Positions 34,284-45,991 of a DNA stretch of 64,000 bases are shown here, piece after piece. The first letter of the stretch is position 1; the number at the start of each line of letters is the position of its first letter. Source of the DNA: Tachypleus tridentatus (Eukaryota; Arthropoda; Merostomata; Xiphosura; Limulidae); contig NC_134834.1 in NCBI RefSeq assembly GCF_004210375.1, positions 95,980,170 through 96,044,169 of the forward strand, given 5' to 3'. The position numbers and the translations under genes are program-made. A model generated the notes under the pieces. It searched no databases. It saw only the letters and a list, made by a program, of their open reading frames with translations, and was not told where the DNA came from.

Positions 34284-34437
34284 TAAGGGATGACCTGATA
34301 CCTTTAAGAATTACGACATATCGTCTTCGAGTTTCCTGGGTTTTTTTCTCCATACGATTACACAGTTGCAAATGTTTATTGACTTTAGAAATACGTGAAA
34401 ACAAAGATTAATTGCATTCATTCCAAGAAGGAAAACA

Positions 34438-34564
34438 CCAAGAGTTGGCGGTGGGTGGTGATGACTAGCTGCCTTCCCTTTAGTCTTACACTGCTAAATT
34501 AAGGATAGCTAGCGCAGAAAGCACTCGTGTAGCTTTGCGAGAAATTAAAAACAAACAAACAAAC
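34438..34564 (+). mobile_element. family-A SINE, second half only, copy 2
   Basis: Starts at CCAAGAGTTGGCGGTGGGTG directly after mariner flank, and shares its tail variants (AAGGATAGC, GCACTCGTGTAGC) with 24689-24957. Its first 10 bases match the family consensus better than copy 1 does. Confidence 0.85.
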
Positions 34565-35379
34565 ATATATATTTTTTTAAAAAATTGGAGATTTAATACG
34601 TTCCTGTTACAGCTGAACTATATAGCAAATTTTGTGAAAAAAATGTGGCGTAGAAATCATTTGTTGCAAAAGAATACTCAATAACATTAAAACATAATTA
34701 TTCTAAATGTTCATAAAATTAAATCCGTTTTCTTGCCTTATTCACAAACTCGCATTAGTCTTAGAAAAATAACAAAATAGTTGTTTCCTGATTGGTTCAC
34801 ACACACAGACAGTAATATATTTACTCATTTTAAACATTATAAACAATAGAGAAGTATGTTGAAAGTCTTCGTATTTGACTTCTTAAGGAATGTTGATATA
34901 TTTATTTGAGCTGTATTATTTAAACTATTATCAATTTTCTATTTTAGGCTTGCAAATGTCTTTACATATGCATGAATTATTTTCACCATAAAAGTCAAAA
35001 TTAATCGGCGTATTTTAGTGCCACACTTTTACTACTCATTGTTCATAATACAGACAGTTGTACACATTAACCATATAAACATACAAATGTTTGTGCTCCG
35101 ATTAATAGCACATTTGCAAGTTATGTAGTCAATTGGAAAATTTGGTAATCCATCGAGCGTGACAACACCACTGGACAGGATTCAATCGCTTTAACTTTCT
35201 TACAGCAATGTCTTGACATGTCACGAAATAGCAAAGCCTTGATATATCACGCTATAGCAGTTTTGAAATATCACATTATAGCAATACCTGGACATTTCAC
35301 GTGATAGCAAGGCCTTTGATATATCACGTAATATATACAATGTCTTGACATGTCGCATATACCAATGTCTTAAACTGTC

Positions 35380-35512
35380 GCCCCCCGCTAGTACAGCGGT
35401 ATGTCTCCGGATTACAACGCTAAAATCAGGGGTTCGATTCCTCTCGGTGGGCTGAGCAGATAGCCCGATGTGGCTTTGCTACGAGAAAAACAAACACACA
35501 CACACACACACA
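35380..35512 (+). mobile_element. family-B SINE, duplication copy 2
   Basis: Counterpart of 25773-25903, with the same CTTAAACTGTC duplication at 35369-35379 and 35513-35523 and the same CA tail. Confidence 0.8.
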
Positions 35513-35784
35513 CTTAAACTGTCAAGATGCACATGGGCCATAATGTAAAACTTGGCTTGCTATGCATTCAGTAAAATAGAAACTCGAATTAAAAATTGGA
35601 TTATTATATGAATGTTTTCATATTCCCTGAGCTAACTAGTGAGATATGTTTAATTTAAAACCCACAGAATGGCACTGCCTTCGAAAGGCCTAAAGACTAA
35701 GTCTTACAGCATTATTGTTTCATTTGTTTATTCAGCATTTTGTATAATCAGAAGGAACCCAAGCCAGGAGAGTCACTTGTTTCT

Positions 35785-36060
35785 GACCTGGCATGGCCAA
35801 GCGCGTAAGGCGTGCGACTCGTAATCCGAGGGTCGCGGGTTCGTGCCCGCGTCGTGCTAAACATACTCGCCCTCCCAGCCGTAGGGGTGTATAATGTTAC
35901 GGTCAATCCCACTATTCGTTGGTAAAGAGTAGCCCAAGAGTTGGCGGTGGGTGGTGATGACTAGCTGCCTTCCCTCTAGTCTTACACTGCTAAATTAGGG
36001 ACGGCTAGCACAGATAGCCCTCGAGTAGCTTTGTGCGAAATTCCCAAACAAACAAACAAA
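35785..36060 (+). mobile_element. family-A SINE, copy 2
   Basis: Partner of 26176-26452, flanked by CACTTGTTTCT at 35774-35784 and 36061-36071. Confidence 0.9.
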
Positions 36061-36964
36061 CACTTGTTTCTTTACGGTCACGATTGGAATGGCGGGAACA
36101 CTCGAGTTGCGTCATTCACTGACAGTAGCATCAAAAGAAACATTGAAATTCCTATAAAACTCGGGAAAAAGAAAAATAATAAATTATGGTTTGTTTTTAA
36201 CTCCGCTGAATTATACTTAATTAAGAACCTATAAAATGTCTTGATGATCTGAGGTTGGAAAGTTGAGACATATTTTCCTTACGGACATAACAATTCTCAC
36301 AAGCCGTTCTATAGTATATCTTAGCGTCACTTAGATGTTTCCTGTTTTCACATTATGTCTTTGACGTTATATTTTTGGAAATTGACCTTGTAGGAGATAG
36401 ATAATCTTGTTTGTATTAGCGTGGTTCTTAGCGAGAGGAAATAAGGGTGCCTCAGCCATAGTGACCGGAAATCGGGCTTCGCATCCCGTGATAATAAGTT
36501 TCGGATGTGCGAAAACAATAGGCTAATAAAACAACAGGGAGTAAAAAGTATTCGAGAAACATACATCATCACTGAGAGAAAGCGATAATTCATGTTGTTG
36601 TTTTAATTATACTGACCACAGAAATCATATGACATATGAGATGTTTTTTGCTCCACGTTTATTGTTAAGTTTGTTTGTTTTTTATCAAATCATTTATGCA
36701 TTAATTTTTTTGCATTTTTCCTTACAAATATTTATTTAACAGATGCTTGAGTAAGAAAGCAAGTTATGCTAATATAATGATAGGTAGATAATAACAGAGT
36801 TTTATTGATGGTGTAACATGATATTGGTCTGTTTCCTTCACGTATGATCTGTACCAAGTAAAGGGCTTATATAGTGTTACAAACACTAAAGAATTGGTTG
36901 GTTGGTTGGTTTGGTTTGGTGTTCTATGGCGCAAAGAAACTAGGCTATCTGCGCCAACGTTTAA

Positions 36965-37240
36965 GTTTGTTTGTTTGTTTTGAATTTCCCACAAAGCTAC
37001 TCGAGGGCTATATGTGCTAGCCGTCCCTAATTTATCAGTGTAAGACTAGAGGGAAGGCAGCTAGTCATCAACACCCACCGCCAACTCTTTGGCTACTCTT
37101 TTACCAACGAATAGTGGGACTGACCGTCGCATTATAATACGTCCATGGCTGAAAGGGCAAGCATGTTTGGTGTGACGGGGATTCGAACCCGCGACCCTCA
37201 GATTACGAGTTGAACGTCTTAACCACCTGGCATGTGCCAG
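36965..37240 (-). mobile_element. family-A SINE, copy 2
   Basis: Partner of 27357-27634 with the same CACCTGGCATGTGCC end. Confidence 0.82.
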
Positions 37241-37477
37241 GCAGCTTGCTTACATTTAGCATTGCAAGTCAACTTACACACACAAGTTTAGACATGTTCC
37301 ATATCTATTTAAAATGCCATGCTGATAATAATGAACTTTTCATAAGATAAAATTTCATTTGTACATTGTAAGCACAACATAGTATATTTCATTAAAAAAA
37401 AATCCATGAAGGACCGAAAAATGGAATAATCTATCAGAAGATTGAAATTTGACAAATGGCTTCGACGTTTTCGTGTG

Positions 37478-37570
37478 TCCTCGAGGTATCTGCTGAGAAC
37501 ACCGCAGGGGAATCAAACCCCTGATTTTACCGTTGTAAATCCGTAGACTTACCGCTGTACCAGCAGGGGA
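37478..37570 (-). mobile_element. family-B SINE head, copy 2
   Basis: Segmental-duplication partner of 27871-27963 with no obvious difference. Confidence 0.55.
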
Positions 37571-39589
37571 CCTGCAAAACTGACCTATTAACATACGTAG
37601 AAGAAAATGCATATATATATTATATATTTAATGAATTTGAACTCAAGTTTCCTTTTCTCCGTATAATACAGTAACTTTTTTTTTTTTTTAACTATAAGCA
37701 ACATGGTGAAGGAAAACTCGTCACACATTATGTATATATAAATTAAAATATACCCCATTCACAGTCTCAGTTAAACACTGTCACAAATCAGCCACCCTGA
37801 TGAGACATTGTCGGAACTGGATATGGCAGATGTTATTGTGCTTGACATATATTCTCTCTCGCTTTCATTCGTGAGTTCATAGAACTGTTAATGTTAGTAG
37901 TGTCGTTTTCTCCCGCTGACGCTGTAATTCCTCGCTGGTTCACTGGTTATTGTGAATTATTGTAAAATTAATTAAACCAAATAATAATAATTATAAATAA
38001 ACAAAAAATAATAATCGTTGTCAACAGAAAATAAACAATGTTGTATTATTTATTTTTACTGTAAAATATCCTATTTGTAAACTACTTATGTTTGTATAAT
38101 AACTACAGTTCACTTGTTTAATCGGGTTTACACCCTAATATTCCTTGTTCATGAAAATTGATGACGCGTGCCTAAACAACTACTTTGTTTCGTATCCTAG
38201 TCGGTCCTTTGAACCTTGGGATTGAGCGAAAGGCCTCGTCGGCAGTGGTTATAACAGATGCAGTGGGATTGACATATCCTTCTTTGAATCACCTCATTAT
38301 TGTTTAGAATTCCGAGCTTAGTATGAGCTATGAACAACCGCGTAAACCTGGCAGTGTGAACAACCGTGATACTAAACAACGGACCAATTAGAAAATTTTA
38401 TAAACAGAGATATAATTGGTCAAAAACTAAAAGCAATATTGGAATCGATTTGTTATGTTTCCTGCTGAGATTAAACTGAATTGTATTAAGAGATCGAATT
38501 ATAGCTATAATGATTCAGTTTCTGTTTTAACGAGGCGTTTAGTAATTCCCTGAATAAACTATCACGACAAATTGTTTGAACATTCGTCAACAGGTGTGTT
38601 GAAGCTTCCTAGGCTTTAATTTATATTTGCAAACTTCGGTTTCATAAGATGTCGATTTGAACTTTAAAAGAAAATATTATCCAATTTTTGTTAGCTCAAT
38701 GCTAAATTAAAATAATAGTTTTAATTCAATTCAGAAGATTCATATTGTAAAGTTTCAGATATGTGTACTTAGTCTAAACAATATATGTTTATTGCATCAC
38801 AGAAACAACATATATATACGTATAAACATAATATTTTTATTCCAACAGTGACAGCTATATGAGCCTTCAGTTGTTTTTGTTTGAACGCAAAGTTATGTAA
38901 AGAAATCGAACCCCGGATTTTTTCAATGAAAGCCTATGAGCTTAATCCTGATTCTTCATAGGACATCTGATAATCGCGATAGGTTCTTCACATTCTTTGT
39001 TATTATAGCTGGCTAATAGCAGCTTTATCTGCCCAGTATTACAGGGATAATCTTATCTACAAGCAGACATACTTCAAATATTAGGTCATTTAGACCTTGC
39101 TCTGAAACACACGAACCTTGACTTTGTCTTACAAGATTTTCTGGTGTTTAAACGCTATTTTAGCTTTTAAGTCACATAGCTGTTTCACAGACTTATAAAC
39201 GTTCGGCTGATAAATGATATTATGTATTGAAAACCATTTCTTTATCAAACTTTTCGTCTCGAATAGAGCTCAAATTTAGTCAACTTATATTATGATATTG
39301 ATGCAATTCTATATAAAGCATGAATTCAGTTGTTATGATATTCGGTTGAAAAGATCGCTAGACATGGAGAAGCAAATATTTAAAAATGGTATAACACACG
39401 TTTATAACAAACATTTCTATTCTTGTTTGCAATGTTCTGGGCAGAAGCCCTTTTTGTCAGGCATTATATTAATTGTGTTACATGGAGAAAAAAGAGGCTT
39501 AAACAAAATCGTTGAAAGGTTAGAATACACAAAGATTCTAAAATGCATATATAATACGTGAAACGCGTTAACAAAAACACCGTTAGAAG
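37571..39589. other. no gene recognised, duplication copy 2
   Basis: Counterpart of 27964-29982 with homopolymer-length differences. Confidence 0.5.
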
Positions 39590-39861
39590 GTTTGTTTTGA
39601 ATTTCGCGCAAAGCTACACGAAGACTATCTGCGCTAGCTGTGTCTAATTTAGCAGTGTAAAAATAGAGGCTAGGCAGCTAGTCATCACCACGCACCGCCA
39701 ACTCTTGGGTTACTCTTTTACCAACGAATAGTTGGATTGACTGTAACGTTATAACGCCCCCACGGCTGAAAGGGAGGACGTGCTTGGTGCGACGGGCATT
39801 CGAACCCGCGATTCTCAGATTACTGGTCGAGTGCCCTAAACACCTGGCCATGCTGGGCCAT
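39590..39861 (-). mobile_element. family-A SINE, copy 2
   Basis: Partner of 29983-30254. A small difference lies after ACGGCTGAAA (GGGAGG here, ATGCGG in copy 1). Confidence 0.85.
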
Positions 39862-39880
39862 CGCTAGAAGGAACGATGGA

Positions 39881-40002
39881 GTGTTTGTTTGCTTTGTAAT
39901 TAAGCACAAAGTTACACAAAGGGCTATCTGTGCTCTGCCCGTCACGGATATCGAAACCCGGTTTCTAACGGTGTTAGTCAAACCGCTGTGCAGCGGAGGG
40001 GG
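39881..40002 (-). mobile_element. family-B SINE, copy 2
   Basis: Partner of 30274-30395 within the second duplication unit. Confidence 0.65.
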
Positions 40003-40253
40003 GCGATCCTGGAAGTTGAAGTGTTTGGGAAATGGGTGTTCTAGGGTGCCTTTGCACACAAGTTGGAGATGTTCAGGAAGTCTGTCAGGTGATTTGGGTA
40101 TAGTTTTCCTAGTATACAGGTATACAGTTGTTTACACTTTGTACAGGGAATCCAATAAATAATGCGCAGTAAGGTACAAGTGAATAGGTCTTTCACGTAA
40201 AGGTAGAACTGAAGGGAGTCGATAAGTCGGTGATATGATCATATGTAAGACAA

Positions 40254-40306
40254 AGAGTGTCTTCACACAGACGACTTCTGTTAGTTTGTGTAAGTGAAGA
40301 CACTCT
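40254..40306. ncRNA. short hairpin, duplication copy 2
   Basis: Identical hairpin to that at 30647-30699, carried along by the segmental duplication. Its conservation therefore says nothing about selection. Confidence 0.25.
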
Positions 40307-41129
40307 AGTTTGAAATATGGAAAATATTAGGTAGTATTTCACATTACTTTCACATTTGTAGGATGTAGAAATGTCGTTAGATGTGTTGTTGTTCTTTGTT
40401 AGTAAGGTAATGTTGCCACGCACAATTCTGCTAATTTGTGTGGTTAAAGGATGATATGTAAGGACCGAAGACTCTGTCACTATGGTGGCTTGTCGTTGGA
40501 GTAGACACAGTCAGCTTGTATTAAAGTGAAAGTGGCATGTTTGGAGTTATCAGGATAATTCTGATGTCTAAAATAACGAGTCATGTCGTTTAATTTATTC
40601 ATAAAATCAGCGCTGGAATTTCATCATAATAAATTACTACCAACATATCTGTCCATAAAAATAATTTAAAATATTCACCTTTTATTATCTCTATATTTGT
40701 AGTGTACACTTACTTGTTCATCTATATTCACCAATCTATTTATCATTAGCCCTGTTTGCTTTGTATTATAAATCTGCTTACAGCGATTAAGGTGTAATAA
40801 ATTCCAGTAATTATTTACCGGTATGAAAGAAATGTAGCTGCTTAACATGAACAGGAAAAAAAAAAACAACAGCAACCACAACCTGACAGTGAAGTCACAG
40901 AACTACGAACAAGAGTTGAACGAACGTATTCACGCGCGTAAAACTAAACTTTGAAATTTTTCTGTACCCTGAATTCAGTTGGTGAGACATTCAGGTGTAT
41001 TTTGGCAATTAATATCCTAAAAAACTTTTTTATCTCAACCATGTAAATGACTGTTAATATGAATACTGTCCACATGTGAACAGCCAATCTCTGTTTGATT
41101 TTAATTAAGCAAAAAGGTAATTTGACATG

Positions 41130-41401
41130 GGGCCTGGCATGGCCTAGCGCGTTAAGGAGTGCGCTTCGTAATCTGAGAGTCGCGGGTTCGCGCCCGAGTT
41201 GCGCCAAACATGCTCGCCCTCCCAGCCGTGGGGCGTTATAATGTGACGGTCAATCCCACTATTCATTGGTAAAAGAGTAGCCCAAGAGTTGGCGGTGGGT
41301 AGTGATGACTAGCTGCCTTCCCTCTAGTCTTACACTGCTAAATTAGGAACGGCTAGCACAGATAGCCCTCGAGTTGCTTTGTGCGAAATTCCAAAACAAA
41401 C
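41130..41401 (+). mobile_element. family-A SINE, copy 2
   Basis: Partner of 31528-31800, with AATTTGACATG at 41119-41129 and 41402-41412. Confidence 0.9.
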
Positions 41402-41578
41402 AATTTGACATGAATACCCTATTCGTGTTTCTTCAATTACACTTATTGGTTTAAACTGGGGAACTTTTGTTATGATCGGAACATTACTAATTACACTAAG
41501 TAAACATGCTAATGCTGACAAAGGTTTGACGCACTTTTTGAAGAATGATTTGCATATATTAGTGCTACAGGCGACACG

Positions 41579-41832
41579 TTTGTTTTTGTTTCGAATTTCG
41601 CGCAAAGTTGGACGAGGGCTATCGTCCCTAATTTACCAGTGTAAAACTGGAGGGAAGGTAGCTAGTCATCACAACCACCGCCAAAGCTTGAGCTACTCTT
41701 TTACCAACGAATAGTGGGATTGATTTTCACATTATGACGCCCCCATAACTGAAAGGGTGACCATTTTGGTGCGATGGGGATTCGAATCCGCGACCCTCGG
41801 AATACAAGTCGAGTGTCTTAGCCACCTGGCCA
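41579..41832 (-). mobile_element. family-A SINE at the right edge of the segmental duplication
   Basis: Inverted copy with private variants (ACAACCACCG, AAAGCTTGAGC, TTGATTTTCAC). Its left part reappears in the junction SINE at 31978, and its right part does not, as expected if recombination switched templates inside it. Confidence 0.88.
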
Positions 41833-42355
41833 TATTTGGTAAGAAATAATAAGAACCTCATGAACTGAATACTTTAAACAAAGTGGTTGGTGAAATTGTC
41901 ACACACAAAGAACAAAGAATTTCATACGACAACATGTACTTCTTAATTAGGAACATAAAACATACCATTGGATAGTGCTAAGCACCTGCATTCTCAGCGG
42001 GACAAGTTGACTAACCGGATAGATTTTTGTTTTTAAATTTTGTAACTTGTATGTATGAATGAACACATTTCCATCTCGTACTGTTCTCACTTGGATAAAA
42101 CAAGTTAAACATGATAATTAACGATTTTTATTGAAACCCAGAATGTGAAGTTTGACAACGCAAGCTGGGGGATGTTACAGAACTACGCAACAACGTGCAT
42201 CATCGCTCTGACGTACAAAGTGGAATAGAAGTTACTGTTTTACACCTAGCAAACACTGAAAGCTAAGACAATGACTTGTAACACCTGCTGTAAAATGGGT
42301 TTCACTATAATAAATCCTGAAACGATTTAAGTGGAAAAGGAAAGATTGGTTTTTG

Positions 42356-42593
42356 GAATTTCGCGCAAAGCTTCTCGAGAGCCATCTGCGCTAGCCGTCC
42401 CTAATTTAGGAGTGTAAGACTAGAGGAAAGGCAACTAGTCATCACCACCCACCGCCAACTCTTGGGCTACTCTTTTACCAACGAATAGTGGGATTGAGAG
42501 TAACATTATAACGTCCCCACGGATGAAATGGCGAACATGTTTGGTGCAACCGCGATTCGAACCCGTGACCCTCGAATTACGAGTCGAACGCCT
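42356..42593 (-). mobile_element. family-A SINE, left arm of a snap-back
   Basis: Inverted SINE whose head is cut at CGAACGCC. Its first 62 bases (42356-42417) are the exact reverse complement of 42594-42655. Confidence 0.88.
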
Positions 42594-42673
42594 TTACACT
42601 CCTAAATTAGGGACGGCTAGCGCAGATGGCTCTCGAGAAGCTTTGCGCGAAATTCAAAAACAAACAAACAAAC
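42594..42673 (+). mobile_element. family-A SINE tail, right arm of a snap-back
   Basis: TTACACTCCTAAATTAGGG to AAATTC plus (CAAA)n. It shares private variants with the left arm (ACTCCTAAA, GATGGCTCTCGAGAAGC), so it was copied from that arm and did not insert independently. Confidence 0.85.
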
Positions 42674-43138
42674 AAATCTCGACTATTATAGTTTGAGGGT
42701 CGGCCGGAAATTTTCAGAAGCCGAAAATGTTTACACCCAGACAGCAACCATATGATATGAAACATGTATAGCGACGGGAGCTTCCAGTCCTCCCTATACA
42801 AGTGGCGCTCAAACTAACAAGCAAGGCTCGTGCCATTCGTACGATAACTTCATAAAGCACTGGTATCCCGTGTAGTATCACTCTGAGGGTTCTTATTTCT
42901 GAATAAAGAGGTTGATACGTCCAATATTCAATAGTTCATAATAAGGAATATTACACTCTCGTACATTAGCGAATAACTAATTATATACAGATGTATTCTG
43001 TTATACTAATGCATATCTACATGTATAGATATCTCCCCCCGCGATTTCGTGATAATTTTGTAGGGGGGGGGGTAACACATTAAAATGATTTTATTCCCTT
43101 GAAGTTAAGCATGAAGCGCTGTGCTATTTGAATCTCTG

Positions 43139-43265
43139 TCTCCCAGTGACACAAAGGTATGTATGTGGATTTACAACGCTAGAAACTGGGTTTCGATAAT
43201 CGCGGTGTACAGAGCGCAGATAGCTCCTCGTGTAGCTTAGTGCTTAAGGTCAGAGAAACAAACAA
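43139..43265 (+). mobile_element. family-B SINE
   Basis: TCTCCCAGTGACACAAAGG head, GGGTTTCGATAATCGCGG box, GCAGATAGCTCCTCGTGTAG tail and terminal AAACAAAC. Confidence 0.65.
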
Positions 43266-43413
43266 ACTGTAAAAACGGAAGTAACAAATGACCTATTATG
43301 CATTTCCGGTTCCTACTTATAACTTTTTTTCACGCACAATTATATAAGAACGAAACACATTTTCAGTTTAAGAGACAATACTGCTGAAGTTTTTAAACCG
43401 TATCTTATTCATT

Positions 43414-43788
43414 TACTTACTACGTAATTTGTAAGAAGGAATTAGATAACAGTGAATATCAGATTAAAAAATTACTTACTTACTATGTAATTTGTAAGAA
43501 GGAATTAGATAACAGTGAATATCAGATTAAAAACTTAATTACTTACTGTGTAACTTGTAAGAAGGAATTAGATAAAAGTGAATATCAGATTAAAAATTAA
43601 TTACTCACTATGTAATTTGTAAGAAGGAATTAGATAACAGTGAATATAAGATTAAAAAATTAATTACTCACTATGTAATTTGTAAGAAGGAATTAGATAA
43701 CAGTGAATATAAGATTAAAAAATTAATTACTCACTATGTAATTTGTAAGAAGGAATTAGATAACAGTGAATATCAGATTAAAAAACTA
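43414..43788. repeat. tandem repeat, about 6 units of 63 bp
   Basis: The marker TTGTAAGAAGGAATTAGATA recurs every 62-64 bases from about 43430 to about 43744. Units differ by a few substitutions (for example ATCAG or ATAAG). Confidence 0.9.
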
Positions 43789-43871
43789 ACAAAATATGTG
43801 TAAAAAACCGTCGAAAGTTGTCTTTATGGTTTCTGAGATGGAGGGTTGACAAAACAGAAATAAATGTTTTT

Positions 43872-44152
43872 CTTTGTTTGTTTTACACTTAGTGCAGAAC
43901 TACTTGAGAGCTATCTGCACTACCCGTCCCTAATTTCAAAGAGATAGAGTACATGGAAGGCAGCTAGTCATCACCTCCCACCGCCAACTCTTGGGGTACT
44001 ACTCTTTTACTAACGAATAGTGGGATTGACCGTCACAATATAACACTCCCACGGCTAAAAGAGCGAGCATATTTTGTGTGACGGGGACTCAAACCCATGA
44101 TCCTCGGATTACGAGTCAAGCGCCTTATCCACCTGGATATACTTGGCCCAAA
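43872..44152 (-). mobile_element. family-A SINE, diverged
   Basis: Inverted: GTGCAGAACTACTTGAGAGC to CACCTGGATATACTTGGCCC, with a short scrambled stretch near TTTCAAAGAGATAGAG. Confidence 0.78.
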
Positions 44153-44550
44153 CGTGTCCGATCTGTTTATTTCTAATTCAACATATAATTTAGTCGTGTT
44201 TAAAATTCAGAAACTTTCTAAATTTTCCTTTATAAAACGAACATATCCAACTGTTGTTCGAGAATACTATAACATCGCAAAGTCTCAGTTAGGTGATACT
44301 TCATTTGTTGGAAATAACTGTTAACTTGTATTGTTACAAAGTTCACACGGGAACAGGTTCAGAACCGACAGTCCTACCGATGCTTCTCTCTTAAACAAGA
44401 AAAAAATATTCGTTTCGTTTTGTATATTTACTAATTTAGACACATGTAACATACACTGATGCAGTCGTGCAATAAAACGTATTTATGTACAATATTGCAG
44501 ATTTATTGAATTATCACATGTGTATACTTTCCGTTTTAAAACTAAGCGAA

Positions 44551-44812
44551 TTTTTTTTTAATCTTGCGCAAAGTTACACCAGGGCTCTGTGCGCTAGCTG
44601 TCCATAATTTAGCAGAGAAAAGACAGCTGGTCATCACCACTTACAATAAAACTATTGAGCTACATTTTCTTAATAACGAATAGTGGGATTGATTATCATA
44701 TTATAAAGCTACCACGACTGAAAGGGCGAGCATGTCTGGTGTAACGGGAATTCGAACCCACGACCCTCAGATTACGAGTCGAGTGCCCTAACTACCTGTC
44801 CATGCATGGCTC
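44551..44812 (-). mobile_element. family-A SINE, diverged
   Basis: Inverted: AATCTTGCGCAAAGTTACAC to CTACCTGTCCATGCATGGC. The internal body is partly deleted. Confidence 0.75.
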
Positions 44813-44953
44813 CAAGTGAATGAAGTGTGCATTAGAAATGTTATGGTATCTTGTAGATAAATTCATCGAAAATTATTTTTTGAATCCATATATTTTTGGA
44901 ACCAATAGAAATGTGGAAATAAAAGAACTTGTTGTCTATTACAAAGTTATACA

Positions 44954-45235
44954 GGCCCGGCATGGCCAAGCGTGTTAAGGCGTGCGACTCGTAATCTGAG
45001 AGTCGCGGGTTCGCATCCTCTTCGCGCCAAACATCCTTGTTCTTTCAGCCGTGGGGGCGTTATAATGTGACGGTCAATTCCAATATTTGTTGGTAAAAGA
45101 ATAGCCCAAGAGGTGGCGGCGGGTGGTGATGACTAGCTGCCTTCCCTCTAGTCTTACACTACTAAATTAGGGACGGCTAGCACAGATAACCCTCGAGTAG
45201 CTTTGTGCGAAATTACAAACAAACAAACAAACAAA
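44954..45235 (+). mobile_element. family-A SINE, full length
   Basis: Head GGCCCGGCATGGCCAAGCGT, loop CTCGTAA, body and an (ACAA)n tail. One of the least diverged copies. Confidence 0.88.
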
Positions 45236-45991
45236 ATTATATATATGTTATATTATATAGATATTATCTTACGATTTGCTAGAAGTTGTATTTTTTGTTT
45301 CTTTATTAACAAATAATTTTACTGTGAAATAAATACGACAAATTATATTTACGCAGCAGATTCCTTTTTAACTTCGAAAAATTCATTCGTGTTATGATAA
45401 ATCGTACTCTCGTACTCTATGACGAGTGCATCACGTGATTTTACACGTGGCTTTTGGATCACATAAAATATTTTTGCGAGAAGGTGCGGCAGAGATATAC
45501 ACTTAATCATATTTAGTATTTTATTGTACCTACCATTTAGTGAAGCAAATGTTGGGCCCTTTACATAGTTAGCACTGCTGTCGTCGCAGTGGTTGATTCA
45601 TACTCTCATTGAACATTGCTTGTGTCCTCGATAGTTTCCGGAAGTTCCGGGTGCACTGTGGAAAAATGAAGGAAGCACTTACAAAGGAAATAAATGACAA
45701 ACATAAACACTAGTCAATCAACAGCTAATGATACACAAACATGAACACGGGTCATACCAATAGCTCATTGTACGCCTCTACACTGTTAGAAGCAATTACT
45801 CATCGTAACGCTATTTGGTAACCTGACAATTGTTCTCCGCAGCTATAAGAAATTATAAAAGAAATCGTATATTTCATAAAATAATTATTTATCTAATAGT
45901 GTTTAAGTAGGAGAAAATAAGACAGGTTTCATATTAAATTTTCTTCATAGTAATAAAATTAAAATGGCGAGCTATACAAGTTACGTACATT

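Larger units (their letters stand above)
32723..34298 (+). mobile_element. mariner transposon, copy 2, with the same nested SINE
   Basis: Same structure as the element at 21959-23536: TA-flanked terminal repeats, with the SINE at 34011-34283 inside the right repeat. Here the SINE target duplication TAAGGGATGA (34001-34010 and 34284-34293) is perfect. Copy 2 arose by segmental duplication, not by a separate transposition, because flanks and lesions are shared. Confidence 0.88.
32070..41690. repeat. segmental duplication, copy 2 (about 9.6 kb)
   Basis: Direct tandem partner of copy 1. It lacks the block matching 23677-24830. At the break (34437/34438) the sequence passes from the mariner 3' flank straight into the second half of a SINE. 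It ends inside the SINE at 41579-41832. Confidence 0.95.

Noticed and set aside
43029-43075. C-run and long G-run as a G-quadruplex or regulatory hairpin
   Set aside because: One uninterrupted G run and one short C run do not make a classic four-run quadruplex motif. The run length is also prone to sequencing error.
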